A stretch of DNA of 64,000 nucleotides from Prosapia bicincta. Lineage: Eukaryota; Arthropoda; Insecta; Hemiptera; Cercopidae. Location: NCBI GenBank assembly GCA_036971475.1, contig JBAIZL010000063.1, positions 1,461,790 through 1,525,789 of the forward strand. Direction: 5' to 3'. Numbering within the stretch: position 1 is the first letter of the stretch; the number at the start of each line of letters is the position of its first letter. The notes below the pieces were generated by a model. That model did not search any database, was not told the origin of the DNA, and was given only the letters and a program-made list of their open reading frames with translations. A program made the translations under genes and the position numbers. This document shows positions 12,702 to 23,521 of this stretch, one piece after another.

Positions 12702-13234
12702 AGTGTCTTGATTTTGTTCAATTATTTTCTGCACAGTTTCTCAGTGGTCCCACTAATCCACCTTGAAATTAAATTCCTCTTCTACTTTACCAGCTTCCTC
12801 CTTATCTTGTTATTGTTTTAGCGCATAGTTTGTAGTCAAACCTCTCCACCGGAAGAACTGATTAGCTCTTTAAATTTTAATCTTTCAGGCATAGACAGTA
12901 TCTGTATTTGTGTTTTGGCTCAACTATTTTATCTGCTACTCTTCTTTTCTTTCTAAACCATTTTTCGCATAGCTCTTATGAGTGGTAGAAAGCCCTCTGG
13001 ACCCGGTCAAGCAGCAGAAAAGTACGTGTTTTACTAAACATGATTAAAAAATGGTAGATAAATGCCTGGGCAATTTTTATCTAAAGACCATTTTTATTGT
13101 ACAAAGCGCTAAAGCATACAACTTAAAACTAGAGTTTCAAACAAATTCAGTTTGTATTGTTTTCCTATATTTTTTAGTTTATAGTTTATTTATGAACAAA
13201 TGAATTACTTCCCGAACAAAATGTTTTATATCAC
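12702..13234. other. Unassigned DNA after the minisatellite
   Basis: A pyrimidine-leaning stretch at about 12720-12960 and ordinary AT-rich DNA. No coding frame or family recognised. Confidence 0.4.
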
Positions 13235-13291
13235 TCTAAGCGATCTTTTTAACGTTCTTCAATTCCTTCTATTAACTCACTCTCCTGGTTA
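13235..13291 (-). repeat. CAGCTG-core repeat, tail fragment
   Basis: Read on the minus strand: gagagtgagttaatagaagg followed by aattgaagaacg, the family tail. The TA-seed position is taken by the large CA/TA tract that follows on the plus strand. Confidence 0.5.
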
Positions 13292-13632
<341 letters not shown>

Positions 13633-15060
13633 AATCATATGTACTACAAAGAGTCATATGTTTATAAGTATTGCACTTTAATTATTATAAAGTTTCATTT
13701 GGCTTCAGTTCTACTTCCCAAACCATCTTCTCCTTTGAGGTCTGCCCATTCAAACTTACTGTTAATGTTCACATGCTATTGCGCTACTCTTATAATCTGT
13801 AGAGACCTTCATGGGAAATATTCAGAAGTTTTGAAGGCTTCTCTACGTTCACTTTGGCATTTACTAACTTCCTGGCTTTGTTCATGCACAAACGTAATAC
13901 CCTCTTTGACAATGACTATAATTCACAAAGAAATCTACTAATTAACTTCAGATAACTTGCATTTCAATTTCTAAATCTTTTCCCTACTATATATTTAGAA
14001 ACCTATTAAGGTTTTTAAAAATTTCAATTGTATCCTTCGAATTTTAATTAATTTCATAATTTCATTCTAATTTAATTACTTTTTTCAAAGCAAGCGTACG
14101 GTTAATAAGGTATTAAATTACCAAAATTAAATAAACAAATGGAACTGAATACGGGATAACTGGTACTGGAATACATCGATAATTTAAATTGATAAGCCTC
14201 AATATATTACAACACCACTATATAAAGATAACAGTAATTGTGACAAAACCTCAAACGTCTAATTGATTACATCGAAATATAATTGTAAAAGAAATAATAA
14301 TAAAATAACTCTGTTAATTCCGTTTACTATTTACGCATGTGATAAAAGAAGACAAAAGATTAACCAATTTATAATTTCTAAGATTTTGGAAAAAAGTTCT
14401 AATACTTTTGTGATTTTCAGTAAACAATAAGGCACAAAATAGCGTCTAACCATCTGTGCAAGATGTAACATCCAAAGTAACTTACATGGACCAGTTTTTA
14501 TTGTTAAATTAAATATTTCTTTAGGTCTAGAAAGGGTAAATTTAGCTTGTCGCTAATTGAGATGGGGTTATTACGTAATTACAAAGGGTCTAATTTAGAT
14601 ATACTCTCCACTGCAATGCCTTGTGTGTAATTTGAAATATAAAGGTGTTAGCATGCTTCGAGTGGGGTAATCTAATATGTTAAAATATAAAACGAACTGA
14701 ATTTAATCTGCAAACAGGCACTAGTGTTAAGATTAGTAATGATCGAAATAAATTATCGAGGGTGGAACTTTATAGATGATTACTCCGACAAAGCTTATTA
14801 ATCTTCTGCTTACATTTTGAGTGGAAACGACTTACAAACTTTGAATATAAAATATTCCCCTTATATTCCCTTATTATCATATTTTAGTAATTATATAAAG
14901 ATAGACAACATTGGTAACTCTGAACATTACAAATATGAATTTATCAAAGAGTGTTTAAGAGACAGTGTTTTTCATAAGCAATGAATAAAGCTTACTTGTA
15001 AAGATAAATCATTTACACGGTGATGAAGTAAAATTAAAATAAAACGCTTCTATTTGTCCA
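13633..15060. other. Unassigned DNA
   Basis: A 100-codon frame (13639-13941, plus) crosses a less AT-rich patch at 13690-13920. Neither strand gives a recognisable protein, so I treat it as old element DNA or chance. The rest is AT-rich without structure. Confidence 0.4.
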
Positions 15061-15067
15061 CACTCTG

Positions 15068-15102
<35 letters not shown>

Positions 15103-15180
15103 TCTACAAAATTCTTATTCGTTAATAAAACAGCTGTTTGCTCTTCCAATTACTTTCAAGTACACTTTTTTTACCCGTAC
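15061..15180 (-). repeat. CAGCTG-core repeat, tail copy with (TA)15
   Basis: On the minus strand gttttattaacgaataagaa, then ttttgtagaagat, leads straight into exactly 15 TA units (15071-15100). The TA array stands where the tail at 8.57 kb has the short gatatataagg. Confidence 0.5.
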
Positions 15181-15238
15181 TGCATGGAAATTGATCTAGA
15201 CACAGTTTAAAAAAAATATTTTTACAATAAAACATTTG

Positions 15239-15306
15239 GGGTTTAGCCGTATTCGAACTAAATATCTTCATGTTCCACGTCTAATGCTTTTGGCACTAAG
15301 CCAACC
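15239..15306 (-). tRNA. tRNA-like relic or SINE head
   Basis: The 68-bp minus-strand sequence starts ggttggcttagtgcc, an A-box-like block, and ends gttcgaatacggctaaacc, with a B-box-like ttcgaat. The outer bases (ggtt at the start, aacc at the end) pair like an acceptor stem. Internal stems are poor and I cannot assign an anticodon, so it is not a functional tRNA as it stands. A run of eight T lies about 20-25 nt downstream, as at pol III terminators. It is either a decayed tRNA or the head of a tRNA-derived SINE. Confidence 0.4.
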
Positions 15307-15549
15307 TGTTCATAGCTGGAAGTGTATTTCTCGAAGAAGTATATGATATTTTTTCTCCCATTTGGTTGTATGTACTATTGTACAACCTTAATTTGTTTCC
15401 ATTGCTTCCACATAAAACCATAAATAATTCAGAAGGATTAAAAATAAATGAAAATAATAAAATAAGCGAACAAACTGGAGTATCGGCATCGAACCTAACG
15501 TCACAAATGTACAATCAGAAAGAAAAGCGAAACTATTTCTAATCGAGTA

Positions 15550-15975
15550 AAATATTCTTATCTTATTAAAACAACGTTAAGGCAACGAGTTCGTTTCCCT
15601 TATCAATCCGATTGTGCTGTAAAAAACAAAGTATTACATTTATCAATAAAAATTGTAATAGGAGGAGGCAAAACATTATATCTCTACATTTTACTAGGAG
15701 CTTCCTTTGAACAATAGCAGTAATAATTTTACTTTCAGCATTATTGTAGCTCTTCATGACTGTACAGACTGATGTAGCTAGTGTAGCTATATAAAATATT
15801 TATAGCTCAAAGGATGTTCTAAGTGAAGTGTAGGGATTTGATGTTTTGCCCCCTCACATTACTCATTGAAGATCAAGTGTAAAAACTTTGTTTTTTATAG
15901 CACAAATGGCTTGATAAGGGCAACGAACTACGTGTCTAAACGTAGCATTATTAACATAAATATCATTCACATGAT
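15550..15975. mobile_element. Foldback element with ~145-bp inverted arms
   Basis: The left arm (about 15567-15712) and the right arm (about 15794-15936) are inverted copies. Matching blocks include cccttatcaatccgattgtg against the complement of cacaaatggcttgataaggg, and aaaaaacaaag and ggcaaaacat on both sides. Arms look about three-quarters identical by eye, with a loop of about 80 bp. Weaker similarity extends outward to about 15550 and 15975. Short frames here (15566-15757 minus, 15866-16084 plus) share residues only because of the arms. No transposase. Probably a MITE or foldback element, or an inverted duplication. Confidence 0.6.
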
Positions 15976-17250
15976 TTGCAACCGTTTTGCGATTATGAAA
16001 TTTATTGGTTTTATAAATTTCAATATACACATTTTCTACAATAAGGAACTTTTATTTTCCACCTATCAAGCCAATCGGCATTAAAGGTTGCTGGCAAGCA
16101 AAATATAGAGAGAAATTGAAATAACTTTATTTCCATATAATAGACTGGGTTCAAGGATTTACTTCTAACTCACATTTTAATAGTGGCGGAACGTCACTAT
16201 GTCAGTGCGAGGCTACAAATGTCAATCCTAAGTAATGATGGAAGTCAACCTATTCTCTATAGTCAGTTTTATAGCTAAAGGCTGTAATCCCTTGGTTTAT
16301 TGTTAATGGGCTCGTGGTGTGAATTGACTTATTTAAACAACTTTAATTTCCTTTATCCACTTGTACTTACAGAGACCCGCCGGGTTAATTGTTTGTCTAC
16401 ACAATTGTATCTAACTATTAACGCGGGTAAACTGGCTGTCTGTTTAATAGCTCTAATAAAGACAGGCTACATTAAATTCTTGTTTATTGCTCTTTACAAT
16501 TTAACAAAATTAAATATTTAAGTTTACATCTTTTGAAAATGTTCTCTGATAAAGCTAGGTTTAAAGTATTCTCGTAATATATATTTACTGATTTGAATAA
16601 AACAAATCATTTTACAATAGGATGATAAATTGTTCTAAGTAAATGAATATGAAATGCAGAACCAGGGTTCCAGAAATCCATCTAGGAGCTATTTAGAACT
16701 AGGATAGATCAGAGTAAAACTTTGGGGCAAGTCAAATTAAAATCAAATTTATGTAGGCTTCTAAATTTTATACAATTTGGTTAGAACAATAAAAACCTAA
16801 TACCAATTCTTTTTACTGGGAAAAGAAACAGTGACTTAACTTTGAAGCAAAGATGCAATTCTTAAATTTTTCTAAAATATCTGAATACATAATGTGCTGA
16901 ACAAATCCTTAAGAAATAATTATTAGATATAAAAAATCACTGTAAATAAATATAATTTTATTAACGTGATTTAAAACATTGCATACTGAATTAAAGCAAA
17001 CAAGTACATTGAATTTTTTAATAATGGTTCATTGAACCAAAACTGTAAACAGTAAATTGGGTATTAATTATGAAAAGGGTTTCGATTAGAAATTAGAATA
17101 AGTTTCATGAGAATAAAAACTTGTATTTTTTTAAAAATCCGTGAAAATTTTAGAGATATAGCTTAGTACGTAAAAAAATAGTTTTAATATATATGAACAA
17201 TTTGTTTTAATTAATATGAAGTATATATCTTATAAACTGAGCAGCACAGA

Positions 17251-17251
<1 letters not shown>
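15976..17251. other. Unassigned AT-rich DNA
   Basis: The 73-codon frame at 16300-16521 shows no motif. Nothing else was recognised. Confidence 0.5.

Positions 17252-17341
<90 letters not shown>
17252..17341. repeat. (CT)n(CA)n microsatellite, left flank of unit A1
   Basis: About ten CT units then about 34 CA units, ending at the tgcaacg terminus. Unlike the two downstream CA tracts it lacks the gaca and ctca interruptions. Confidence 0.97.
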
Positions 17342-17345
<4 letters not shown>

Positions 17346-19361
17346 ACGGGGTGAGAGACCGTCGCAAGTGGGAAATAAGTAATTTCCTGTTTTTTAGAAA
17401 TAAAGCTGTTTTTAAAATAATGAAGTAGGGAATTATACAATTAATAAATAGGGAAAAATTAAATAAAACAGTAAATAGAATAGTTAAGCTAAATTAAAGA
17501 ATGTTATAAAATAAATCTGTAATAACTAACTAAATTTGAACATCGAGAGTGAAGCGAAAAAATTCTAAGTGCCTAAAAAAGCTATTTTTCGAACCAAACC
17601 ACGTAGAACTTTCATCGACATTTCAAAAGAACCACAATAACCTAGAATGAACATTAGAGAAAACAGAATTCAAAAAACTTAAGAAACAAAAAAGTTACAG
17701 CCGTTTAAATAAAATAGACATTTTTCAGTGTTCTAAAATTAATTATCAAACTATGCAAGCTAAAACAGATTCGTTGCCCGACTTGCCTGTACAAGGAATA
17801 AATCGAGTGATAGCAAGCTTTGCAGGCGGGGTGCGGTAGGTTAAATTCACCGCTATATATACTTGGTCTCTAAGCCTTTAGAGACTGTCTGTAAAAATTT
17901 TCTAACACGAGGTGCCGCGGGACGCTATGCTGGACCGCGAGTAGAGACCGTCAGTAGGCCGGATGGACCATAACCTCAGCGCTTTCGACATCCAGGACCA
18001 CCAAGGATGAAGGCTCCAGACTCAGCCTCCAGGACGCTCGAATAGAGGGAAACCACCACCGACGAACCAGGGATGGCGACTTCCGGTGTCCAAGGACCAG
18101 GGAATCCAGACGAGGGACCCCAAGGACCGGCAAGAACATCTTTGGCAAGTCATTTTCTTTATTCGAAATCAGTCACGTCAAATTTAGTTAGTTAATTTTA
18201 TTAAATTCAAACAAATTTGCAAGCTTAAAACAATGACTTCACTCTTTATAAAATTTTAATAAATTGTATGCTAAGTAAATGAATTTATGTGCTCAGAATA
18301 TTTAAGATAATGAATATTAGAATTACAAAAGGTTTTTGGCCATAAGCCGTTTATTTGAAGAAAATGAGAAATTTTCGAATATTATAAATTTAAAAATTAA
18401 AGGTCATAAAATATGAATTTACCAATTCCATATAGGAGATAAAATATTATTATGTGTAATTTTGAAAATAATTTTATGTTATGTCTATGTTATCAATCTA
18501 TATGCAAAGTATAATTTTTTAAAGCATAAGAAACAAGAAGTAACTCAGTGAATTGTTTTGCTAATATAATTGTGTAATACTTTGAAGGATAAATTTTCTT
18601 TTTTATTTCAATAAATAGAGTTAAATATGTCATAAAAATCAACATTATTTGCATTCCATCCTGTGTCAAATAACCAATAAAAACTGTGTAGCTTTTTCCA
18701 ACTAATATAAAAATGATTATCAAATCAGTAAACAAATTTAATTAAATTTCATTAAATGGCAATAGATAAAGACTAATGTTTTAAAGAGTTTCTCTCTACT
18801 AATTTCATGAGCTAGTCTAAAGATTAGTTGGTTTTTTGTAATAAAAGTCCAGAGATTTATCTACTGGCAGATTGTGTTTAAGAGGACACAGGAGCCTTTT
18901 AAAATAGGTATTTTTAAACACAATCATATTTTGCACGTTCCCTTGCTGTTTCTGCAGATCATCATCAGGTGGTAAGACTCTGTGTTTGTTATGTGTATTA
19001 TTCTAAATGTGTTTCTTTCCAGCTGACTATTAATTTGACATGTGTGACTATACTTAGACCATACACAATTGATAAACTTGTTTAGGAGGGTTTATATGTA
19101 CTTTAAATGGTAGTCAGCGGGAATAGGCTTGTTGTGGGTTTGGCCCTACGAGCAGGAAACATACACTTAACTCTGGGAGTTTAGCACGGTTTTACCAGCA
19201 GGGTGATAGGCAGAGTTTTGGTTGTTTATAAATATGTTTTCTTGTAAACAATTAAATTTTAGTATTCTGCAAGAAAGGATTTAAACAACGCAAGCAGACG
19301 ACCGCGTGGAGCTTCGGTAGAGGTGGTAGGGACGGTAGAGGTGAGGTGGGGGGACGTTGCA
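17342..19361. mobile_element. (CA)n-flanked element, unit A1
   Basis: This 2,020-bp sequence begins tgcaacggggtgag and ends ggacgttgca, so the outer 7 bp are inverted repeats (tgcaacg, cgttgca), and (CA)n lies directly on both sides. Inside, in order: A-rich DNA with aaaaaagttacagccg near 17690; a GC-rich block at 17820-18150 with tatatata near 17855; AT-rich DNA; a hairpin-type end (ctgatgatgatctgcag, minus) near 18965; and a G-rich 3' end, gaggtggtagg then ggtgaggtgg. No coding frame above 80 codons. The 3.3-kb sequence at 44700-48001 shares both ends and the flanking (CA)n. Candidate non-autonomous element; class unknown. Confidence 0.5.
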
Positions 19362-19393
<32 letters not shown>

Positions 19394-19406
19394 ACACACA
19401 CACACA

Positions 19407-19451
<45 letters not shown>
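19362..19451. repeat. (CA)n microsatellite between units A1 and A2
   Basis: About 90 bp of CA with one gaca and one ctca interruption. Confidence 0.97.
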
Positions 19452-19455
<4 letters not shown>

Positions 19456-21471
19456 ACGGGGTGAGAGACCGTCGCAAGTGGGAAATAAGTAATTTCCTGT
19501 TTTTTAGAAATAAAGCTGTTTTTAAAATAATGAAGTAGGGAATTATACAATTAATAAATAGGGAAAAATTAAATAAAACAGTAAATAGAATAGTTAAGCT
19601 AAATTAAAGAATGTTATAAAATAAATCTGTAATAACTAACTAAATTTGAACATCGAGAGTGAAGCGAAAAAATTCTAAGTGCCTAAAAAAGCTATTTTTC
19701 GAACCAAACCACGTAGAACTTTCATCGACATTTCAAAAGAACCACAATAACCTAGAATGAACATTAGAGAAAACAGAATTCAAAAAACTTAAGAAACAAA
19801 AAAGTTACAGCCGTTTAAATAAAATAGACATTTTTCAGTGTTCTAAAATTAATTATCAAACTATGCAAGCTAAAACAGATTCGTTGCCCGACTTGCCTGT
19901 ACAAGGAATAAATCGAGTGATAGCAAGCTTTGCAGGCGGGGTGCGGTAGGTTAAATTCACCGCTATATATACTTGGTCTCTAAGCCTTTAGAGACTGTCT
20001 GTAAAAATTTTCTAACACGAGGTGCCGCGGGACGCTATGCTGGACCGCGAGTAGAGACCGTCAGTAGGCCGGATGGACCATAACCTCAGCGCTTTCGACA
20101 TCCAGGACCACCAAGGATGAAGGCTCCAGACTCAGCCTCCAGGACGCTCGAATAGAGGGAAACCACCACCGACGAACCAGGGATGGCGACTTCCGGTGTC
20201 CAAGGACCAGGGAATCCAGACGAGGGACCCCAAGGACCGGCAAGAACATCTTTGGCAAGTCATTTTCTTTATTCGAAATCAGTCACGTCAAATTTAGTTA
20301 GTTAATTTTATTAAATTCAAACAAATTTGCAAGCTTAAAACAATGACTTCACTCTTTATAAAATTTTAATAAATTGTATGCTAAGTAAATGAATTTATGT
20401 GCTCAGAATATTTAAGATAATGAATATTAGAATTACAAAAGGTTTTTGGCCATAAGCCGTTTATTTGAAGAAAATGAGAAATTTTCGAATATTATAAATT
20501 TAAAAATTAAAGGTCATAAAATATGAATTTACCAATTCCATATAGGAGATAAAATATTATTATGTGTAATTTTGAAAATAATTTTATGTTATGTCTATGT
20601 TATCAATCTATATGCAAAGTATAATTTTTTAAAGCATAAGAAACAAGAAGTAACTCAGTGAATTGTTTTGCTAATATAATTGTGTAATACTTTGAAGGAT
20701 AAATTTTCTTTTTTATTTCAATAAATAGAGTTAAATATGTCATAAAAATCAACATTATTTGCATTCCATCCTGTGTCAAATAACCAATAAAAACTGTGTA
20801 GCTTTTTCCAACTAATATAAAAATGATTATCAAATCAGTAAACAAATTTAATTAAATTTCATTAAATGGCAATAGATAAAGACTAATGTTTTAAAGAGTT
20901 TCTCTCTACTAATTTCATGAGCTAGTCTAAAGATTAGTTGGTTTTTTGTAATAAAAGTCCAGAGATTTATCTACTGGCAGATTGTGTTTAAGAGGACACA
21001 GGAGCCTTTTAAAATAGGTATTTTTAAACACAATCATATTTTGCACGTTCCCTTGCTGTTTCTGCAGATCATCATCAGGTGGTAAGACTCTGTGTTTGTT
21101 ATGTGTATTATTCTAAATGTGTTTCTTTCCAGCTGACTATTAATTTGACATGTGTGACTATACTTAGACCATACACAATTGATAAACTTGTTTAGGAGGG
21201 TTTATATGTACTTTAAATGGTAGTCAGCGGGAATAGGCTTGTTGTGGGTTTGGCCCTACGAGCAGGAAACATACACTTAACTCTGGGAGTTTAGCACGGT
21301 TTTACCAGCAGGGTGATAGGCAGAGTTTTGGTTGTTTATAAATATGTTTTCTTGTAAACAATTAAATTTTAGTATTCTGCAAGAAAGGATTTAAACAACG
21401 CAAGCAGACGACCGCGTGGAGCTTCGGTAGAGGTGGTAGGGACGGTAGAGGTGAGGTGGGGGGACGTTGCA
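19452..21471. mobile_element. (CA)n-flanked element, unit A2
   Basis: Second copy of the 17342-19361 sequence at constant offset, with the same tgcaacg start and cgttgca end. The GC-rich block is at 19930-20260 and the hairpin-type end near 21075. The lack of visible divergence means the copies arose very recently, are being homogenised, or are artefactual. Confidence 0.5.
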
Positions 21472-21503
<32 letters not shown>

Positions 21504-21516
21504 ACACACACACACA

Positions 21517-21582
<66 letters not shown>
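21472..21582. repeat. (CA)n microsatellite, right flank of unit A2
   Basis: About 110 bp of CA carrying the same gaca and ctca interruptions at its left as the tract at 19362-19451. Confidence 0.97.
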
Positions 21583-21583
<1 letters not shown>

Positions 21584-22307
21584 GGACGCACTCTTGTAAT
21601 ATAAAAGTTTCCAAACCATCTATTAATTTGTTGTTAAAAGAATGCATATTAGTAATAATTACATTTCAAATAAGAAATTCCTTAAGAATTATTGTATATT
21701 TTGCCAACAATCTAACTTTTTGTTATGTTTTTTTAATCTGAAGTTTTTACACAAGTTAAAAGTTCCTTAATTGCTTTACTGGTCAATTTTCCTTATAGTT
21801 ATTCCAATAATATTCTGTTATCTGTTTCCAGATATTTAATGGCGTTATTTTTACCATTAGATTAAATTTATTTGTATACAACCTATAATGTTTATAAAGA
21901 TATTACAAGTTGAAACGATTGTTTCTTGACTTTCAACTAGTTTACCACTAACATACTTGATTGGACTGATCTGTGTAGTGCAACTCTGAGAGTATGGCAC
22001 TGACGTTCCCATATAGAGATTTTGAAAAACATGGTTAATTGGTAAATGATTATTGCTCTTTAAATCTTTTTTTCCCTAGACAGTGATTACGTTTTGAAAA
22101 ACGTCACTATAAAACGTTTCCTATAACCAGCAAAAGGTTGGACTTTATTAAAAGATTTAATGGATAACCCCATTTAATAAATATTATTATACGAAAGTTT
22201 ACAGAGTTATTGTGATGCAGAAGTATTAAACCTTTCTTTTTTAGTTTTACTAAAAGAACACCAATTCCTTATATATTTAATATCAATTACATATAAATTA
22301 CATACCA

Positions 22308-22308
<1 letters not shown>
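21583..22308. other. Unassigned AT-rich DNA
   Basis: Single-copy-looking sequence to the right of the tandem duplication; no frame or repeat recognised. It gives a unique anchor for testing the duplication. Confidence 0.5.
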
Positions 22309-22372
<64 letters not shown>

Positions 22373-22377
22373 TATAT
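22309..22377. repeat. (TA)n microsatellite
   Basis: About 34 TA units with one cata variant. Confidence 0.97.
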
Positions 22378-22683
<306 letters not shown>

Positions 22684-23177
22684 AGGAATATTTAACAAAT
22701 TTTGACTTAAGAAGTTTTGTTTTTGGAATTTTCTATCTCTTTAGATTTCGCAGTAAAACGTTCTAAATGTATTATATTGTGGTTTAACATTGTATCTCTA
22801 TTTACGTGGCAATAAATAAACCTTGTATTCATTTATAACCTGTTGCTCCGTGGCCCAGATCTTTATTGGAAGTTGTAATATATGACTAAACACAGAGAAG
22901 AAGATAAATTCTAAACTGTTTTGGCAACGAAATTTATTACTGCTGATTCCAATACAGTCCGTAAGGGTAACATCATGAACGTTGTATGTTCATTGACTGT
23001 GAAAATTTATTTCTCTATAACAATATAAATAAAAAAGTATTTTAAAATTATAGGTTATGTTTGGAAAAAGATGAAATATTTTACAATTTATGGAATGTGA
23101 TGTGTTATTCGTTTTCGTTTTACCGTATACGTAAAAGTGGCTGAAATTTATTGCTTGATCAATAAAGTGTATCGTGA

Positions 23178-23521
23178 AACATTTTGGGGTTATGGAATAA
23201 TACGAAACTACTTAGAACATTTAAAGATAGATACAAGAAGTATATGGTGTTGTTCCATTTAATGCGTAATTATTCTAATGGCCATCCTTATAAAATGGCC
23301 TCGTTGTTGAAACATAATTATGATGTTTATGAAGATGGTATCCATAGGCTCTTGGAACCGAAAGATCTGATTAGGGTACTCATATCGTCAAACTGCCAGG
23401 AGGAATTCTGTTTATATCAACAAATTAATCTATTAGATATTTGTAAAATGGGGCATGACATGACTCCCACTTTATCAATACTTTGCGGAACTGGAGTTAT
23501 TTCCTTAATGAAACATACATG
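23178..23521 (+). CDS. Unidentified open frame (possible exon or relic)
   Basis: The frame is open for about 114 codons between TGA at 23175 and TGA at 23521, with no ATG near the start (the first likely start is the non-ATG codon at 23184). The translation has mixed composition (YKMASLLKHNYDVYEDG, then LLEPKDLIRVLISSN, then GHDMTPTLSILCGTG) and lacks the Ile/Lys/Asn/Phe/Tyr bias of chance frames in this AT-rich DNA, so it may once have been under coding constraint. I do not recognise a family. It could be a host exon, a fragment of a retroelement or integrated virus, or chance. No neighbouring frame continues it and I could not define confident splice sites. Confidence 0.25.

Larger units (their letters stand above)
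17341..21560. repeat. 2,110-bp tandem duplication
   Basis: Positions 17341-19450 and 19451-21560 match at a constant offset of 2,110 bp. I saw no difference by eye in the lines compared, and all short frames in the two copies have identical translations. Each unit consists of the 2,020-bp element plus about 90 bp of CA repeat. The middle and right CA tracts share the same gaca and ctca interruptions, whereas the left tract does not. This fits an unequal exchange between the first and second CA tracts, or an assembly error. Confidence 0.9.

Noticed and set aside
13639..13941. 100-codon frame in a less AT-rich patch.
   Set aside because: No recognisable motif on either strand, and minus-strand frames are stopped; it is not supported as a gene or as a named element.
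17951..18148. A 65-codon minus-strand frame repeated identically at 20061-20258.
   Set aside because: Identity follows from the 2,110-bp duplication; no domain, and it lies over the GC-rich, promoter-like block read on the other strand.
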